This document shows, one piece after another, positions 1 to 6,428 of a stretch of DNA of 6,432 bases. The first letter of the stretch is position 1; the number at the start of each line of letters is the position of its first letter. Source of the DNA: an uncultured Eubacteriales bacterium (lineage in GTDB: Bacteria > Bacillota > Clostridia > Lachnospirales > CAG-274); assembly GCA_902497185.1 (NCBI GenBank), contig CABVEG010000101.1:1-6432 (forward strand), read 5' to 3'. The translations under genes and the position numbers were made by a program. The notes under the pieces are model-generated. The model was given only the letters and a program-made list of their open reading frames with translations, was not told the DNA's origin and made no database searches.

Positions 1-1187
1 CTTAAAACAGGATTTTTATGTTCATTTTCAATTTGTTTAACAGGAGGCTTTTCAGCCACACTTATATTCTTTACAACAGGCTCAAAATTATATTCATCCC
101 CTGTTTCTTTATTAATTATATTAATATCATCTATTGTTGTCTGAATGTTGTCTGATTTAATTTTTTTAGGTTTATCCCAAGTAACTGTTGGTATAAGCTC
201 TGTATTTTTAAGAGCCTTTGTCACGGCATTATACATAATATCATATATTAAATTTTCATCAGAAAATCTTACTTCAAGTTTTGTAGGATGAACATTTACA
301 TCTACCGTATTTGCAGGGACTTTTAAATTAAGTGCAAAAACAGGAAATTTTCCAACCATAAGTTTGCCTTTATATGCATCTTCAATGGCATTTTGAACTA
401 CAGTACTTTTTATATATCTGCCATTTATAAAAAAGTTTTCATAATTTCTGTTACCTCTTGAAAGCTCAGGTTTCGCAGTAAGTCCCTCAACGGTAAAACC
501 GTCCTTACTATAATATACATCAAGCATTTGTGATGCCATCTGTTTACCGTAAATATAAAACACTGCTGACTTAATGTCACCACTGCCCTTTGTCTGCATA
601 ACAGTGTTGCCATTATTAATATATTTAACTGCAATTTCAGGATGTCCAAGAGCAATTCTGTTTACAACCTCTGACACATAGCCGCCTTCAGTTGCCGGCT
701 TTTTAAGGAATTTTCTTCTCGCAGGAGTATTATAAAAGAGATTTTTCATTATAAAGACTGTACCATTATTGGCAGCAGCCTCTTCTTCCTTTTCAACAGT
801 TCCTCCATTTATAACAATTCTGTTGCCTGTTTCACTATCGGATGTTTTCGTTATCATTTCAACTTGTGCAACAGATGCTATACTCGAAAGAGCCTCTCCT
901 CTGAATCCTAATGTCAGTATATCCTCCAAATCTTCAAGAGTTCTAAGTTTGCTTGTAGCATGGCGCAAAAAGGCAGTTCTAAGCTCATCCTTAGGAATTC
1001 CCTTTCCATTATCGGTAATTTTAATCATACCGATACCACCTTCTTTAATTTCAACTGTTACAGATGTTGCTCCTGCATCTATTGAATTTTCCATTAATTC
1101 CTTAACAACAGATGAAGGTCTTTCAACAACCTCACCTGCTGCAATCTTATTTATAAGACTATTGTCAAGTAAACGAATATCACTCAT
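1..1187 (-). CDS. mutL: DNA mismatch repair protein MutL, N-terminal 395 codons (runs off left edge)
   Basis: MutL is the GHKL-ATPase matchmaker of methyl-independent mismatch repair; it is recruited by mismatch-bound MutS and, in Firmicutes, usually nicks DNA through a C-terminal endonuclease domain. The visible 395 residues contain the ATPase motifs in order: NKIAAGEVVERP (13-24), KELMENSIDAGAT with the expected catalytic Glu30 and Mg-binding Asn34, DNGKGIP (59-65), GFRGEAL (94-100), NLFYNTPARRKFL (149-161), an FFINGRYI segment (252-259), and DVNVHPTKLEVRF (296-308) with the conserved Lys303. After about residue 335 the sequence becomes a charged, low-complexity linker. The C-terminal dimerisation/endonuclease domain lies outside the window, so its DQHAxxER-type motif cannot be checked. 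The ATG at 1187 is preceded by GAGGA, whose first G is the last base of the mutS stop codon; the gap to mutS is 10 bases. The reading frame is open to the edge and shows no damage. Confidence 0.98.
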   Translation of the reverse strand, partial: MSDIRLLDNSLINKIAAGEVVERPSSVVKELMENSIDAGATSVTVEIKEGGIGMIKITDNGKGIPKDELRTAFLRHATSKLRTLEDLEDILTLGFRGEALSSIASVAQVEMITKTSDSETGNRIVINGGTVEKEEEAAANNGTVFIMKNLFYNTPARRKFLKKPATEGGYVSEVVNRIALGHPEIAVKYINNGNTVMQTKGSGDIKSAVFYIYGKQMASQMLDVYYSKDGFTVEGLTAKPELSRGNRNYENFFINGRYIKSTVVQNAIEDAYKGKLMVGKFPVFALNLKVPANTVDVNVHPTKLEVRFSDENLIYDIMYNAVTKALKNTELIPTVTWDKPKKIKSDNIQTTIDDINIINKETGDEYNFEPVVKNISVAEKPPVKQIENEHKNPVL

Positions 1188-1197
1188 TTATTTTCCT

Positions 1198-3792
1198 CTA
1201 TTCTTCGTCTATTCCTTTAAGTTTTTCTTTTATGTCATACAGTTTTTTCATTGCCTCAAAAGGTGTAATGTTGTTTATGTCAAGATTTTCAAACTCAGCA
1301 GATATTTCATTTAAAACCATAATTTTTTTCTCTATAGGTTCATCATCATAAGTATAGTCACTGTCCGTATCCACATTTAAAGTTTTATCCTCACTTGCAA
1401 GGAGCTTTAAAATTGAATCGGCACGTTTAACAACACTTCTTGGTACACCTGCAAGTTTTGCAACGTGAACACCGTAACTTCTGTCTGTACCGCCTTCAAC
1501 AATTTTTCTTAAGAAAATAACATCCTCGCCCTGCTCTCTCACACTTACGCAATAATTCTTAACACCTCTTACCTTTCCCTCAAGCTCTGTAAGTTCGTGA
1601 TAATGAGTAGCAAACAATGTTCTTGCGCATATTTTTTTTGCAATGTACTCAAGTACTGCCCAAGCTATACTTAAACCATCAAATGTTGATGTGCCTCTGC
1701 CTATTTCGTCAAGTATAAGAAGGCTTTTATTTGTTGCATTATTTAATATGTTTGCAACCTCAACCATTTCCACCATAAATGTAGATTGTCCTGTAGCAAG
1801 GTCGTCAGACGCACCTACTCTTGTAAATATTCTGTCTGTAATGCCAATTTCAGCACTTTCAGCAGGAATAAAGCTTCCCACCTGAGCCATAAGCACAAGT
1901 AGTGCCACTTGACGCATATATGTAGATTTACCTGCCATATTAGGTCCCGTAATTATGGCAAGAGCTTCATCACTGTCAAGGTAAGTGTCATTAGGTATAA
2001 AACTTTCTTTGCTCACCTTTTCAACAACAGGATGTCTGCCATTTTTTATTTCAATAATACTGCTGTTATTTACAAGAGGTTTAACATAATTATTCTTATC
2101 TGCCACATCACCTAATGATTGCAAAACGTCAATTACAGATAAATTCTGTGCTGTTGACTGTATTCTTTCAATCTTTTGGGCAATTTTATTTCTTATTTCG
2201 CTAAAAAGGTCATATTCAAGAGCAACAACCTTTTCATCCGCACCTAAAATGGTATCCTCTATTTCCTTAAGCTCGGGGGTAATGTATCTTTCCGCATTTG
2301 CAAGAGTTTGTTTTCTTATATATCGGTCAGGCACCTGATCTTTATAAGAATTTGTAACTTCAATATAATAACCGAAAACCCTATTATATCTTATTCTTAA
2401 TTTAGGTATTCCCGTTTCTTCCTTTTCCTTTGCCTCAAGTGCAGTAAGCCAACCGGAGCCTTCGTTTTTTGCACTTCTAAGTTTATCCACCTCAGCATTA
2501 TAGCCGGCTTTTATCATTCCGCCCTCCCTAACACTGAAAGGAGGCTCATCAGAAATACTTTTATCTATAAGTTCATAAACATCTTCAAGGCAATCAAATT
2601 CTTCATATATTTCTTTAACATATTCAGAATCATAATTACTTAAATTATCCTTAATTTGTGGAAGATATTTAAATGAATTTTTAAGAGCTACCAAATCCTT
2701 TGCATTTGCTGTAGCATATATGACCTTACTCATTAAACGCTCAATGTCAAAAATTGTATTAAGCATTTCTTTTAAATCTTCTCTTTCAAACCCATTATCC
2801 TTAAAAGCCTCAACTGCGTCAAGTCTTTTATCTATTTCTTCCTCAACTATTAAAGGCTGTTCAAGCCATTTTCTTAAAAGTCTTGCCCCCATTGCAGTCT
2901 TAGTCTTATCAAGCACCCACAAAAGAGAGCCTTTTTTAGACTTATCCCTTATTGTCTGTGTAAGCTCCAAATTTCTTCTTGAACTTATATCCAGAACCAT
3001 ATATTTATTTGCCGCATATTTCTTAATTGTGGAAATATGAGAAAGATTATTCTTTTGTGTTTCAATAAGATATTCAAGAAGAGCACCGGCTGCACATACG
3101 CAAGGCTTGTCATTCTCCAAACCAAAGCCCATTAAATTTAGGGTTTTGAAATGGTTACAAAGACATATATTGGCATTTTGATAATCAAAAGCCCATTGAC
3201 TGTATTCATTAAGTTTAATATCAAATATTCTTGAAACCTGTTCACCAAGCTCAACATCCTTGTTGCATATAATTTCAGAAGGATTAAAACGGGCAATCTC
3301 ATCAATAACCTTATTGTCAAGCTCCTTTGGAACAGCAGTTACCTGAAATTCTCCTGTTGAAACATCACAGCTTGCTACCCCGTACCCATCTGTATTTTTA
3401 AATATACACATAATATAGTTATTTCTGCTTTCATCAAGGACATTGGTGTCCAGCACAGTACCCGGAGTTACAATTCTTATAACATCTCTTTTTACTATAC
3501 CTACAGCTTTTTTAGGGTCCTCTGTCTGCTCACATATTGCAACCTTATATCCCTTTTCCACAAGTTTTGCAATATAACCGTCAGCAGAATGAAAAGGAAC
3601 ACCACACATAGGAGCCCTTTCCTCCTGACCACAGTTTTTGCCTGTCAAAGTAAGTTCAAGTTCCTTTGAAGCAATAACGGCATCTTCGTAAAATAATTCA
3701 TAAAAATCGCCTAATCTATAAAAGAGCAGACAATATTTATAATTTTCTTTAATCTGCATATACTGCTCCATCATAGGTGTCAGCTTAGCCAT
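1198..3792 (-). CDS. mutS: DNA mismatch repair protein MutS
   Basis: MutS binds mismatches and small loops in DNA as a dimer and, with ATP, forms a sliding clamp that recruits MutL. The 864-residue length fits the MutS1 family. The mismatch-reading F-x-E motif is present as GDFYELF (Phe30, Glu32). The connector, lever and clamp domains follow, roughly residues 110-560. The ATPase domain carries Walker A GPNMAGKST (616-624), the DLATGQSTFMVEM segment (664-676), Walker B LLILDEIGRGTST with Asp695 and Glu696, and the switch histidine in FATHYHEL (728-735). The C-terminus NITPFEAMKKLYDIKEKL (about 841-858) matches the family's terminal helical element. The ATG at 3792 has a GAGGAAG Shine-Dalgarno 8 bases upstream. 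It is the middle gene of a three-gene operon, 19 bases after the YlbF-family gene and 10 bases before mutL. The acidic linker at about 800-825 shows no obvious beta-clamp-binding pentapeptide. Confidence 0.99.
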   Translation of the reverse strand: MAKLTPMMEQYMQIKENYKYCLLFYRLGDFYELFYEDAVIASKELELTLTGKNCGQEERAPMCGVPFHSADGYIAKLVEKGYKVAICEQTEDPKKAVGIVKRDVIRIVTPGTVLDTNVLDESRNNYIMCIFKNTDGYGVASCDVSTGEFQVTAVPKELDNKVIDEIARFNPSEIICNKDVELGEQVSRIFDIKLNEYSQWAFDYQNANICLCNHFKTLNLMGFGLENDKPCVCAAGALLEYLIETQKNNLSHISTIKKYAANKYMVLDISSRRNLELTQTIRDKSKKGSLLWVLDKTKTAMGARLLRKWLEQPLIVEEEIDKRLDAVEAFKDNGFEREDLKEMLNTIFDIERLMSKVIYATANAKDLVALKNSFKYLPQIKDNLSNYDSEYVKEIYEEFDCLEDVYELIDKSISDEPPFSVREGGMIKAGYNAEVDKLRSAKNEGSGWLTALEAKEKEETGIPKLRIRYNRVFGYYIEVTNSYKDQVPDRYIRKQTLANAERYITPELKEIEDTILGADEKVVALEYDLFSEIRNKIAQKIERIQSTAQNLSVIDVLQSLGDVADKNNYVKPLVNNSSIIEIKNGRHPVVEKVSKESFIPNDTYLDSDEALAIITGPNMAGKSTYMRQVALLVLMAQVGSFIPAESAEIGITDRIFTRVGASDDLATGQSTFMVEMVEVANILNNATNKSLLILDEIGRGTSTFDGLSIAWAVLEYIAKKICARTLFATHYHELTELEGKVRGVKNYCVSVREQGEDVIFLRKIVEGGTDRSYGVHVAKLAGVPRSVVKRADSILKLLASEDKTLNVDTDSDYTYDDEPIEKKIMVLNEISAEFENLDINNITPFEAMKKLYDIKEKLKGIDEE

Positions 3793-3811
3793 AAATCACA
3801 CTTCCTCTTAC

Positions 3812-4213
3812 TTAGTGACAGCCGCCACAGGTGCTGCAGCTTCCCGTGCAACCGCATTCTTCATCTTCACACTCACCGGTTATTGTGGACTGAAATATTG
3901 TCATAACCCTGTTAATTACGGCATTAAGCTCGCTTTCAGCCTGCACCATATCATTAATAACAGGATTTTTCTTTAATTCTGCAATCATTTCCGTAAGCTT
4001 GCTGCCCTCAGTCTTCATTTCCTCCTGAGAAATAGTTCCTTCCTGAACACGCATATTAACAGCCTCTCTATAAGTATTATAATCTAAAAGCTGTTGTCTT
4101 GCCGCCTCATTATTATCAAATATATACCTTGTTTCGGCAACTCTCTTACCTTCGTCTGTTGATAAAACTGCATAGGCAAGCTCTCTTGCCTGATCATATA
4201 TTGAATTTGACAT
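3812..4213 (-). CDS. YlbF/YmcA (Com_YlbF) family protein with cysteine-rich tail
   Basis: This 133-residue protein is predicted to be cytoplasmic and almost wholly helical: residues 1-110 read as amphipathic helices typical of the Com_YlbF family (e.g. ARELAYAVLSTDEGKRV, then ALxxNPVIxDMVQAESELN-type sequence at 79-97). The tail carries six cysteines, Cys115, 120, 122, 126, 129 and 132, followed by a terminal His133. In Bacillus subtilis the relatives YlbF (RicF) and YmcA (RicA) act with YaaT (RicT) in a complex that binds iron-sulfur clusters and affects RNase Y-dependent mRNA maturation, competence, biofilm and sporulation. B. subtilis ymcA also lies just upstream of mutS (ymcA-cotE-mutS-mutL), so synteny favours an RicA-like identity, whereas the cysteine-rich tail is more like RicF. 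I therefore leave the symbol empty. The ATG at 4213 has a GAGGA Shine-Dalgarno 7 bases upstream and is the first gene of the operon. Family assignment is firm; the function in this organism is inferred. Confidence 0.88.
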   Translation of the reverse strand: MSNSIYDQARELAYAVLSTDEGKRVAETRYIFDNNEAARQQLLDYNTYREAVNMRVQEGTISQEEMKTEGSKLTEMIAELKKNPVINDMVQAESELNAVINRVMTIFQSTITGECEDEECGCTGSCSTCGGCH

Positions 4214-4263
4214 TTTATAATCCTCATTTCTGTTTTATTTTTAATTACAACATAGCAATGTAT

Positions 4264-4292
4264 ATTTTAACATAAAATAAGTCATTTTTCAA
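4264..4292 (-). promoter_or_regulatory. Sigma-A-type promoter for the ylbF-family/mutS/mutL operon
   Basis: On the minus strand a -35 TTGAAA (4292-4287) is separated by exactly 17 bases from a -10 TAAAAT (4269-4264). A TG one base before the -10 (4272-4271) makes it an extended -10. Each hexamer matches consensus at 5 of 6 positions. The predicted start lies near 4257, giving a leader of about 44 bases before the ATG at 4213. No other convincing promoter is seen between the three genes, which are only 10-19 bases apart, so this probably drives all three. Confidence 0.75.
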
Positions 4293-4374
4293 TTAAAATA
4301 TTTCTAAATTCACATCAATCTGATTTGGTAACAAAATCGCAAAATCAATTAAGGTAATAAAACAGAATATAAAT

Positions 4375-4397
4375 TTTGCTCTTGTTAAAATCTTACA
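4375..4397. repeat. Copy A of a diverged 23-base intergenic repeat
   Basis: The plus-strand blocks TTTGCTC, TGTTA and CTTACA occur here in the same order and spacing as at 6274-6296, with 19 of 23 positions identical and no gaps. On both sides of the window the copy lies upstream of a minus-strand gene: 162 bases before the ylbF-family start here, and 88 bases before hom in the other copy. Upstream of both copies the words AAATCAA and AATAAAAC also recur, although their mutual spacing differs. It could be a regulatory site, a relic of a short dispersed repeat, or chance in AT-rich DNA. Confidence 0.4.
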
Positions 4398-4469
4398 TAT
4401 ATTAAATTATTTAAATAAAAGTTCTTGTACGGGTTTTGCTTATAACCACTGATGTATCTCTGATATTGT

Positions 4470-4497
4470 TTGACCTTAAAATTTATTACAATATTAT
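4470..4497 (+). promoter_or_regulatory. Candidate promoter for the small plus-strand gene
   Basis: A plus-strand -35 TTGACC (4470-4475) lies 16 bases before a -10 TATTAT (4492-4497); each matches consensus at 5 of 6 positions. The predicted start near 4504 leaves a leader of about 100 bases before the ATG at 4605. A second TTGAC word at 4510-4514 has no matching -10 at normal spacing. The AT-richness of the region makes chance matches likely, so confidence is moderate. Confidence 0.45.
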
Positions 4498-4591
4498 TTC
4501 AAAATTAGATTGACGTGATTATTATTGTCCAATAGCCTTGATTTTTTTCTAATTTAGTTAGGAAATTGTTAGATAAATATTTAATTTATAT

Positions 4592-4599
4592 AGAGGTGG
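4592..4599 (+). promoter_or_regulatory. Strong ribosome binding site fixing the start of the small gene
   Basis: AGAGGTGG lies 5 bases before the ATG at 4605, an excellent Shine-Dalgarno match. It decides in favour of that ATG over an in-frame TTG at 4566, which has no such site and would only add 13 residues. Confidence 0.85.
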
Positions 4600-4604
4600 T
4601 AAAT

Positions 4605-4838
4605 ATGATAAATGCAGCAACTAAAATTTTCAACAGAGTCTATCAGTCTTATTTAACAGGCGGCGATACCTATACCTACTACTATAAAACTGATGATAAA
4701 GAACAAATACAAGAAATAACCGAAGCCATTAAGGAACTTGAAAGCCACGGATTGATTGATATTATTCATCAGAGTTCAAAAAAAGCACGTATGTGTATAA
4801 CAAGTGATGGTATAACTTACGGAAATAATAATTATTAA
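4605..4838 (+). CDS. Small hypothetical protein, winged-helix-like (77 aa)
   Basis: I do not recognise a named family. The protein starts MINAATKIFNRVYQSYL, a likely first helix, followed by a Tyr/Thr-rich segment (about 22-28). A predicted helix, EQIQEITEAIKELESHGLI (about 32-50), is followed by strand, turn and strand: DIIHQSS, then KKARMCITSDGITYG (about 58-72). The layout 'helix - LESHGLI - strand - basic turn - ITSDGITY' resembles the recognition helix and wing of small winged-helix proteins, whose C-termini often read LTxxGIxY. DNA binding is therefore plausible but unproven; a protein-protein role is also possible. There is no signal peptide or membrane segment, and only one cysteine. 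The gene stands alone: it is divergent from the mutS operon, convergent with hom, has a strong AGAGGTGG site 5 bases before the ATG, and stops right at a terminator. The strong translation signals argue that it is real. Confidence 0.75.
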   Translation: MINAATKIFNRVYQSYLTGGDTYTYYYKTDDKEQIQEITEAIKELESHGLIDIIHQSSKKARMCITSDGITYGNNNY

Positions 4839-4878
4839 AAAATAATACCTGTCCAATTTGGACAGGTATTATTTTTTT
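4839..4878. terminator. Bidirectional intrinsic terminator between the small gene and hom
   Basis: A perfect inverted repeat pairs 4839-4854 with 4860-4875 around a 5-base AATTT loop; the GC-bearing core is ACCTGTCC / GGACAGGT. An A-run on the left (4837-4842) and a T-run on the right (4872-4878) give a U-tract in both directions. The hairpin starts directly after the stop codon of the small plus-strand gene and lies about 33 bases past the hom stop on the minus strand, so it should end both transcripts. Confidence 0.92.
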
Positions 4879-4908
4879 CAATTATACTTCTTATAATATC
4901 TACATATA

Positions 4909-6186
4909 TTAATAAACTCTTATTATAGAAGATATTTCCTTAATCATAGCCATACCATTAAATATAGCAAGAGCATCTTTAAAGTTTCTTTCAAGCACTG
5001 AATCAGTAATAACAACTAATTCGGCAATACCATCCTTCTTTGTTTTCTGTATAACTCTGTCAATACCCACATCAGTATTACCCAGAACACTTGCCACACT
5101 TGCAAGAACACCAGGTCTGTCCTCAACCTGCATTCGCATAAAATACTTTGTTTCTGTATCATCTATCTTCTTAATATTTATATTTTTATAGCATGTACAG
5201 CCAATTCTACCATTGCAGTTAAACTGAATATTTCTTGCGACATCAATAATATCACCCATAACAGCGCTTGCTGTTGGGAGCTCTCCTGCACCTCTTCCCA
5301 TAAACATAGCATCATCAACAGCATCACCATGTACAAAAACAGCATTAAACGAATCGTTTACTGATGAAAGAGGGTGATTGCTCGGTATAAGCATAGGGTG
5401 CACCTTAACTTCAATACCTGTATCAGTATTCTTGGCAACGCCTAAAAGCTTAATATCACAATCCATATCCTTAGCATACTTTATATCCTTTGCCGTAATC
5501 TTAGTAATACCTTCTGTGTAAACATCATCAAATGTTACTCTTGTATTAAAAGCAATAGATGCCATAATTGCAATCTTTCTTCCTGCATCGTAGCCTTCAA
5601 TATCTGCTGTAGGGTCAGCTTCGGCATAGCCTAAATCCTGAGCTATTTTTAATGCCTCATCAAAATCCATACCCTCTTTGGTCATTTTGGTAAGTATAAA
5701 ATTTGTTGTACCGTTTACAATACCCATTATTTCAGATATATAGTTGCCTGCAAGACACTGCTTTAAAGGTCTTATAATAGGAATAGCTCCTGCAACTGCC
5801 GCCTCAAAAAGTATGTCGCAGCCGTTTTCCTTTGCAAGTTCCATAAGCTCGTGACCGTTAGCAGCCATTAAATCCTTGTTTGCTGTTACAACATGCTTGC
5901 CTTTTTTTAACACTTCCGAAATATAGGTCTTAGCAGGCTCAATACCACCCATAACTTCAACAACAATATTAATACTTTCATCATTTAAAATTTCGTTAAA
6001 ATTATCAGTAAGCAAAGAGTTATCTATTCCTTCTCTGGACTTGTTCTTATTTCTAACTAGAATTTTAGCAATTTCCATATTGCTGCCAATCTTGTTAATC
6101 ATTTCTTTCTTTTGTCTGTTAATTAATTTGTACACACCTGTACCTACTGTACCTGCGCCCAAAATGGCAACTTTTATATTGTTCAT
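4909..6186 (-). CDS. hom: Homoserine dehydrogenase with C-terminal ACT domain
   Basis: The enzyme reduces aspartate-4-semialdehyde to homoserine with NAD(P)H, the branch step toward threonine and methionine in the cytoplasm. The 425-residue length is normal for the monofunctional form with an ACT domain. The N-terminal Rossmann fold shows GAGTVGTG (10-17), and TANKDLMA (101-108) carries the conserved Lys104. NGTTNFIL (158-165) and the family signature at 187-204 (YAEADPTAD...GYDAGRK, ending in the conserved Lys204) form the substrate and catalytic region. GRGAGELPTASAVMGDI (298-314) is also diagnostic. Residues about 347-425 are the ACT domain (EDRPGVLASVASVLG), which in relatives binds threonine for feedback inhibition. 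The ATG at 6186 has AGGGAG 8 bases upstream. Its own promoter and the terminator just downstream suggest a single-gene transcript; no thrB or thrC follows. Three cysteines at 324-332 are a minor local peculiarity. Confidence 0.98.
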   Translation of the reverse strand: MNNIKVAILGAGTVGTGVYKLINRQKKEMINKIGSNMEIAKILVRNKNKSREGIDNSLLTDNFNEILNDESINIVVEVMGGIEPAKTYISEVLKKGKHVVTANKDLMAANGHELMELAKENGCDILFEAAVAGAIPIIRPLKQCLAGNYISEIMGIVNGTTNFILTKMTKEGMDFDEALKIAQDLGYAEADPTADIEGYDAGRKIAIMASIAFNTRVTFDDVYTEGITKITAKDIKYAKDMDCDIKLLGVAKNTDTGIEVKVHPMLIPSNHPLSSVNDSFNAVFVHGDAVDDAMFMGRGAGELPTASAVMGDIIDVARNIQFNCNGRIGCTCYKNINIKKIDDTETKYFMRMQVEDRPGVLASVASVLGNTDVGIDRVIQKTKKDGIAELVVITDSVLERNFKDALAIFNGMAMIKEISSIIRVY

Positions 6187-6218
6187 TTTTTATTCTCCCT
6201 GTTAAAATATTTAGTAAT

Positions 6219-6247
6219 ATGATAACATAAAACAATTATTAAATCAA
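6219..6247 (-). promoter_or_regulatory. Sigma-A-type promoter for hom
   Basis: On the minus strand a -35 TTGATT (6247-6242) is separated by 17 bases from a -10 TATCAT (6224-6219), with TG one base upstream (6227-6226), an extended -10. The predicted start near 6212 gives a short leader of about 26 bases, too short for a riboswitch or T-box, so no leader-based control of hom is evident. The ten bases TTTTATGTTA around the -10 are identical in the ylbF-operon promoter. Confidence 0.7.
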
Positions 6248-6273
6248 CACCTTCAAACAATAAAACTCTAAGA

Positions 6274-6296
6274 TTTGCTCCTGTTATCAACTTACA
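6274..6296. repeat. Copy B of the diverged 23-base intergenic repeat
   Basis: This is the partner of 4375-4397, matching at 19 of 23 positions: TTTGCTC, then one mismatch, TGTTA, a variable four-base stretch, and CTTACA. It lies just upstream of the hom -35. Words AAATCAA (6241-6247) and AATAAAAC (6259-6266) precede it, as similar words precede copy A. Confidence 0.4.
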
Positions 6297-6317
6297 CTTC
6301 CACTATCGACAACTTGG

Positions 6318-6332
6318 ATCAATTAAATTGAT
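6318..6332. repeat. 15-base perfect palindrome upstream of hom
   Basis: ATCAATT and AATTGAT flank a single A. The site lies about 70 bases upstream of the hom -35. A symmetric site of this size could be an operator, but the sequence is all A/T except two C/G pairs. The inner word CAATTAAATT (6320-6329) recurs at 6367-6376. Confidence 0.35.
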
Positions 6333-6385
6333 TACATCATATCCGTAAACTGCAAAAAAACAGCACCAATTAAATTAGGTTGTAT

Positions 6386-6428
6386 AATATTTGGTGTGGT
6401 TATAAAAAATCACACCAAATATTTTTTT
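6386..6428 (+). terminator. Terminator-like hairpin oriented on the plus strand
   Basis: A 13-base perfect stem pairs 6386-6398 with 6411-6423 (core TTTGGTGTG / CACACCAAA); the pairing can extend inward through a G-U and two A-T pairs to leave a 6-base loop. Seven T's (6422-6428) follow on the plus strand. Read on the minus strand there is no U-tract after the stem, so it is not a good terminator for a leftward gene. No plus-strand gene precedes it within 1.5 kb, so it may be an attenuator in the leader of a rightward gene beyond the edge, the end of an unrecognised small RNA, or an inverted-repeat operator. Confidence 0.55.

Larger units (their letters stand above)
4214..4604. other. Non-coding divergent intergenic region (391 bases)
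   Basis: This very AT-rich gap separates the leftward ylbF-mutS-mutL operon from the rightward small gene. It holds the leftward promoter (4264-4292), a candidate rightward promoter (4470-4497), and one copy of a diverged repeat shared with the hom upstream region (4375-4397). An 8-base inverted pair, AAATTAGA at 4502-4509 and TCTAATTT at 4548-4555, could form a weak stem in the leader of the small gene. I see no open frame with a ribosome binding site here, and no RNA gene I recognise. Confidence 0.7.

Noticed and set aside
425..655. 76-codon minus-strand open frame inside mutL
   Set aside because: Same strand but a different frame from mutL, whose own frame encodes conserved motifs throughout; no independent start signal.
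769..1314. 181-codon plus-strand open frame
   Set aside because: It lies antisense to the strongly conserved MutL N-terminus and the end of MutS, has no ribosome binding site, and its hydrophobic Ser/Leu/Ile-rich product is a typical reverse-frame shadow.
1643..3320. Several 60-106-codon frames within mutS on either strand (1643-1885, 1909-2115, 2720-3040, 3138-3320)
   Set aside because: All overlap the fully conserved MutS coding frame and have no credible start sites or recognisable products.
4566..4604. In-frame TTG start giving a 90-residue version of the small protein
   Set aside because: The ATG at 4605 has AGAGGTGG at ideal spacing; the upstream TTG has none, and the extra 13 residues include the translated ribosome binding site itself.
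6383..6388. Perfect TATAAT word on the plus strand as a promoter -10
   Set aside because: No -35-like hexamer lies 16-18 bases upstream, and the word overlaps the left arm of the terminator-like hairpin.
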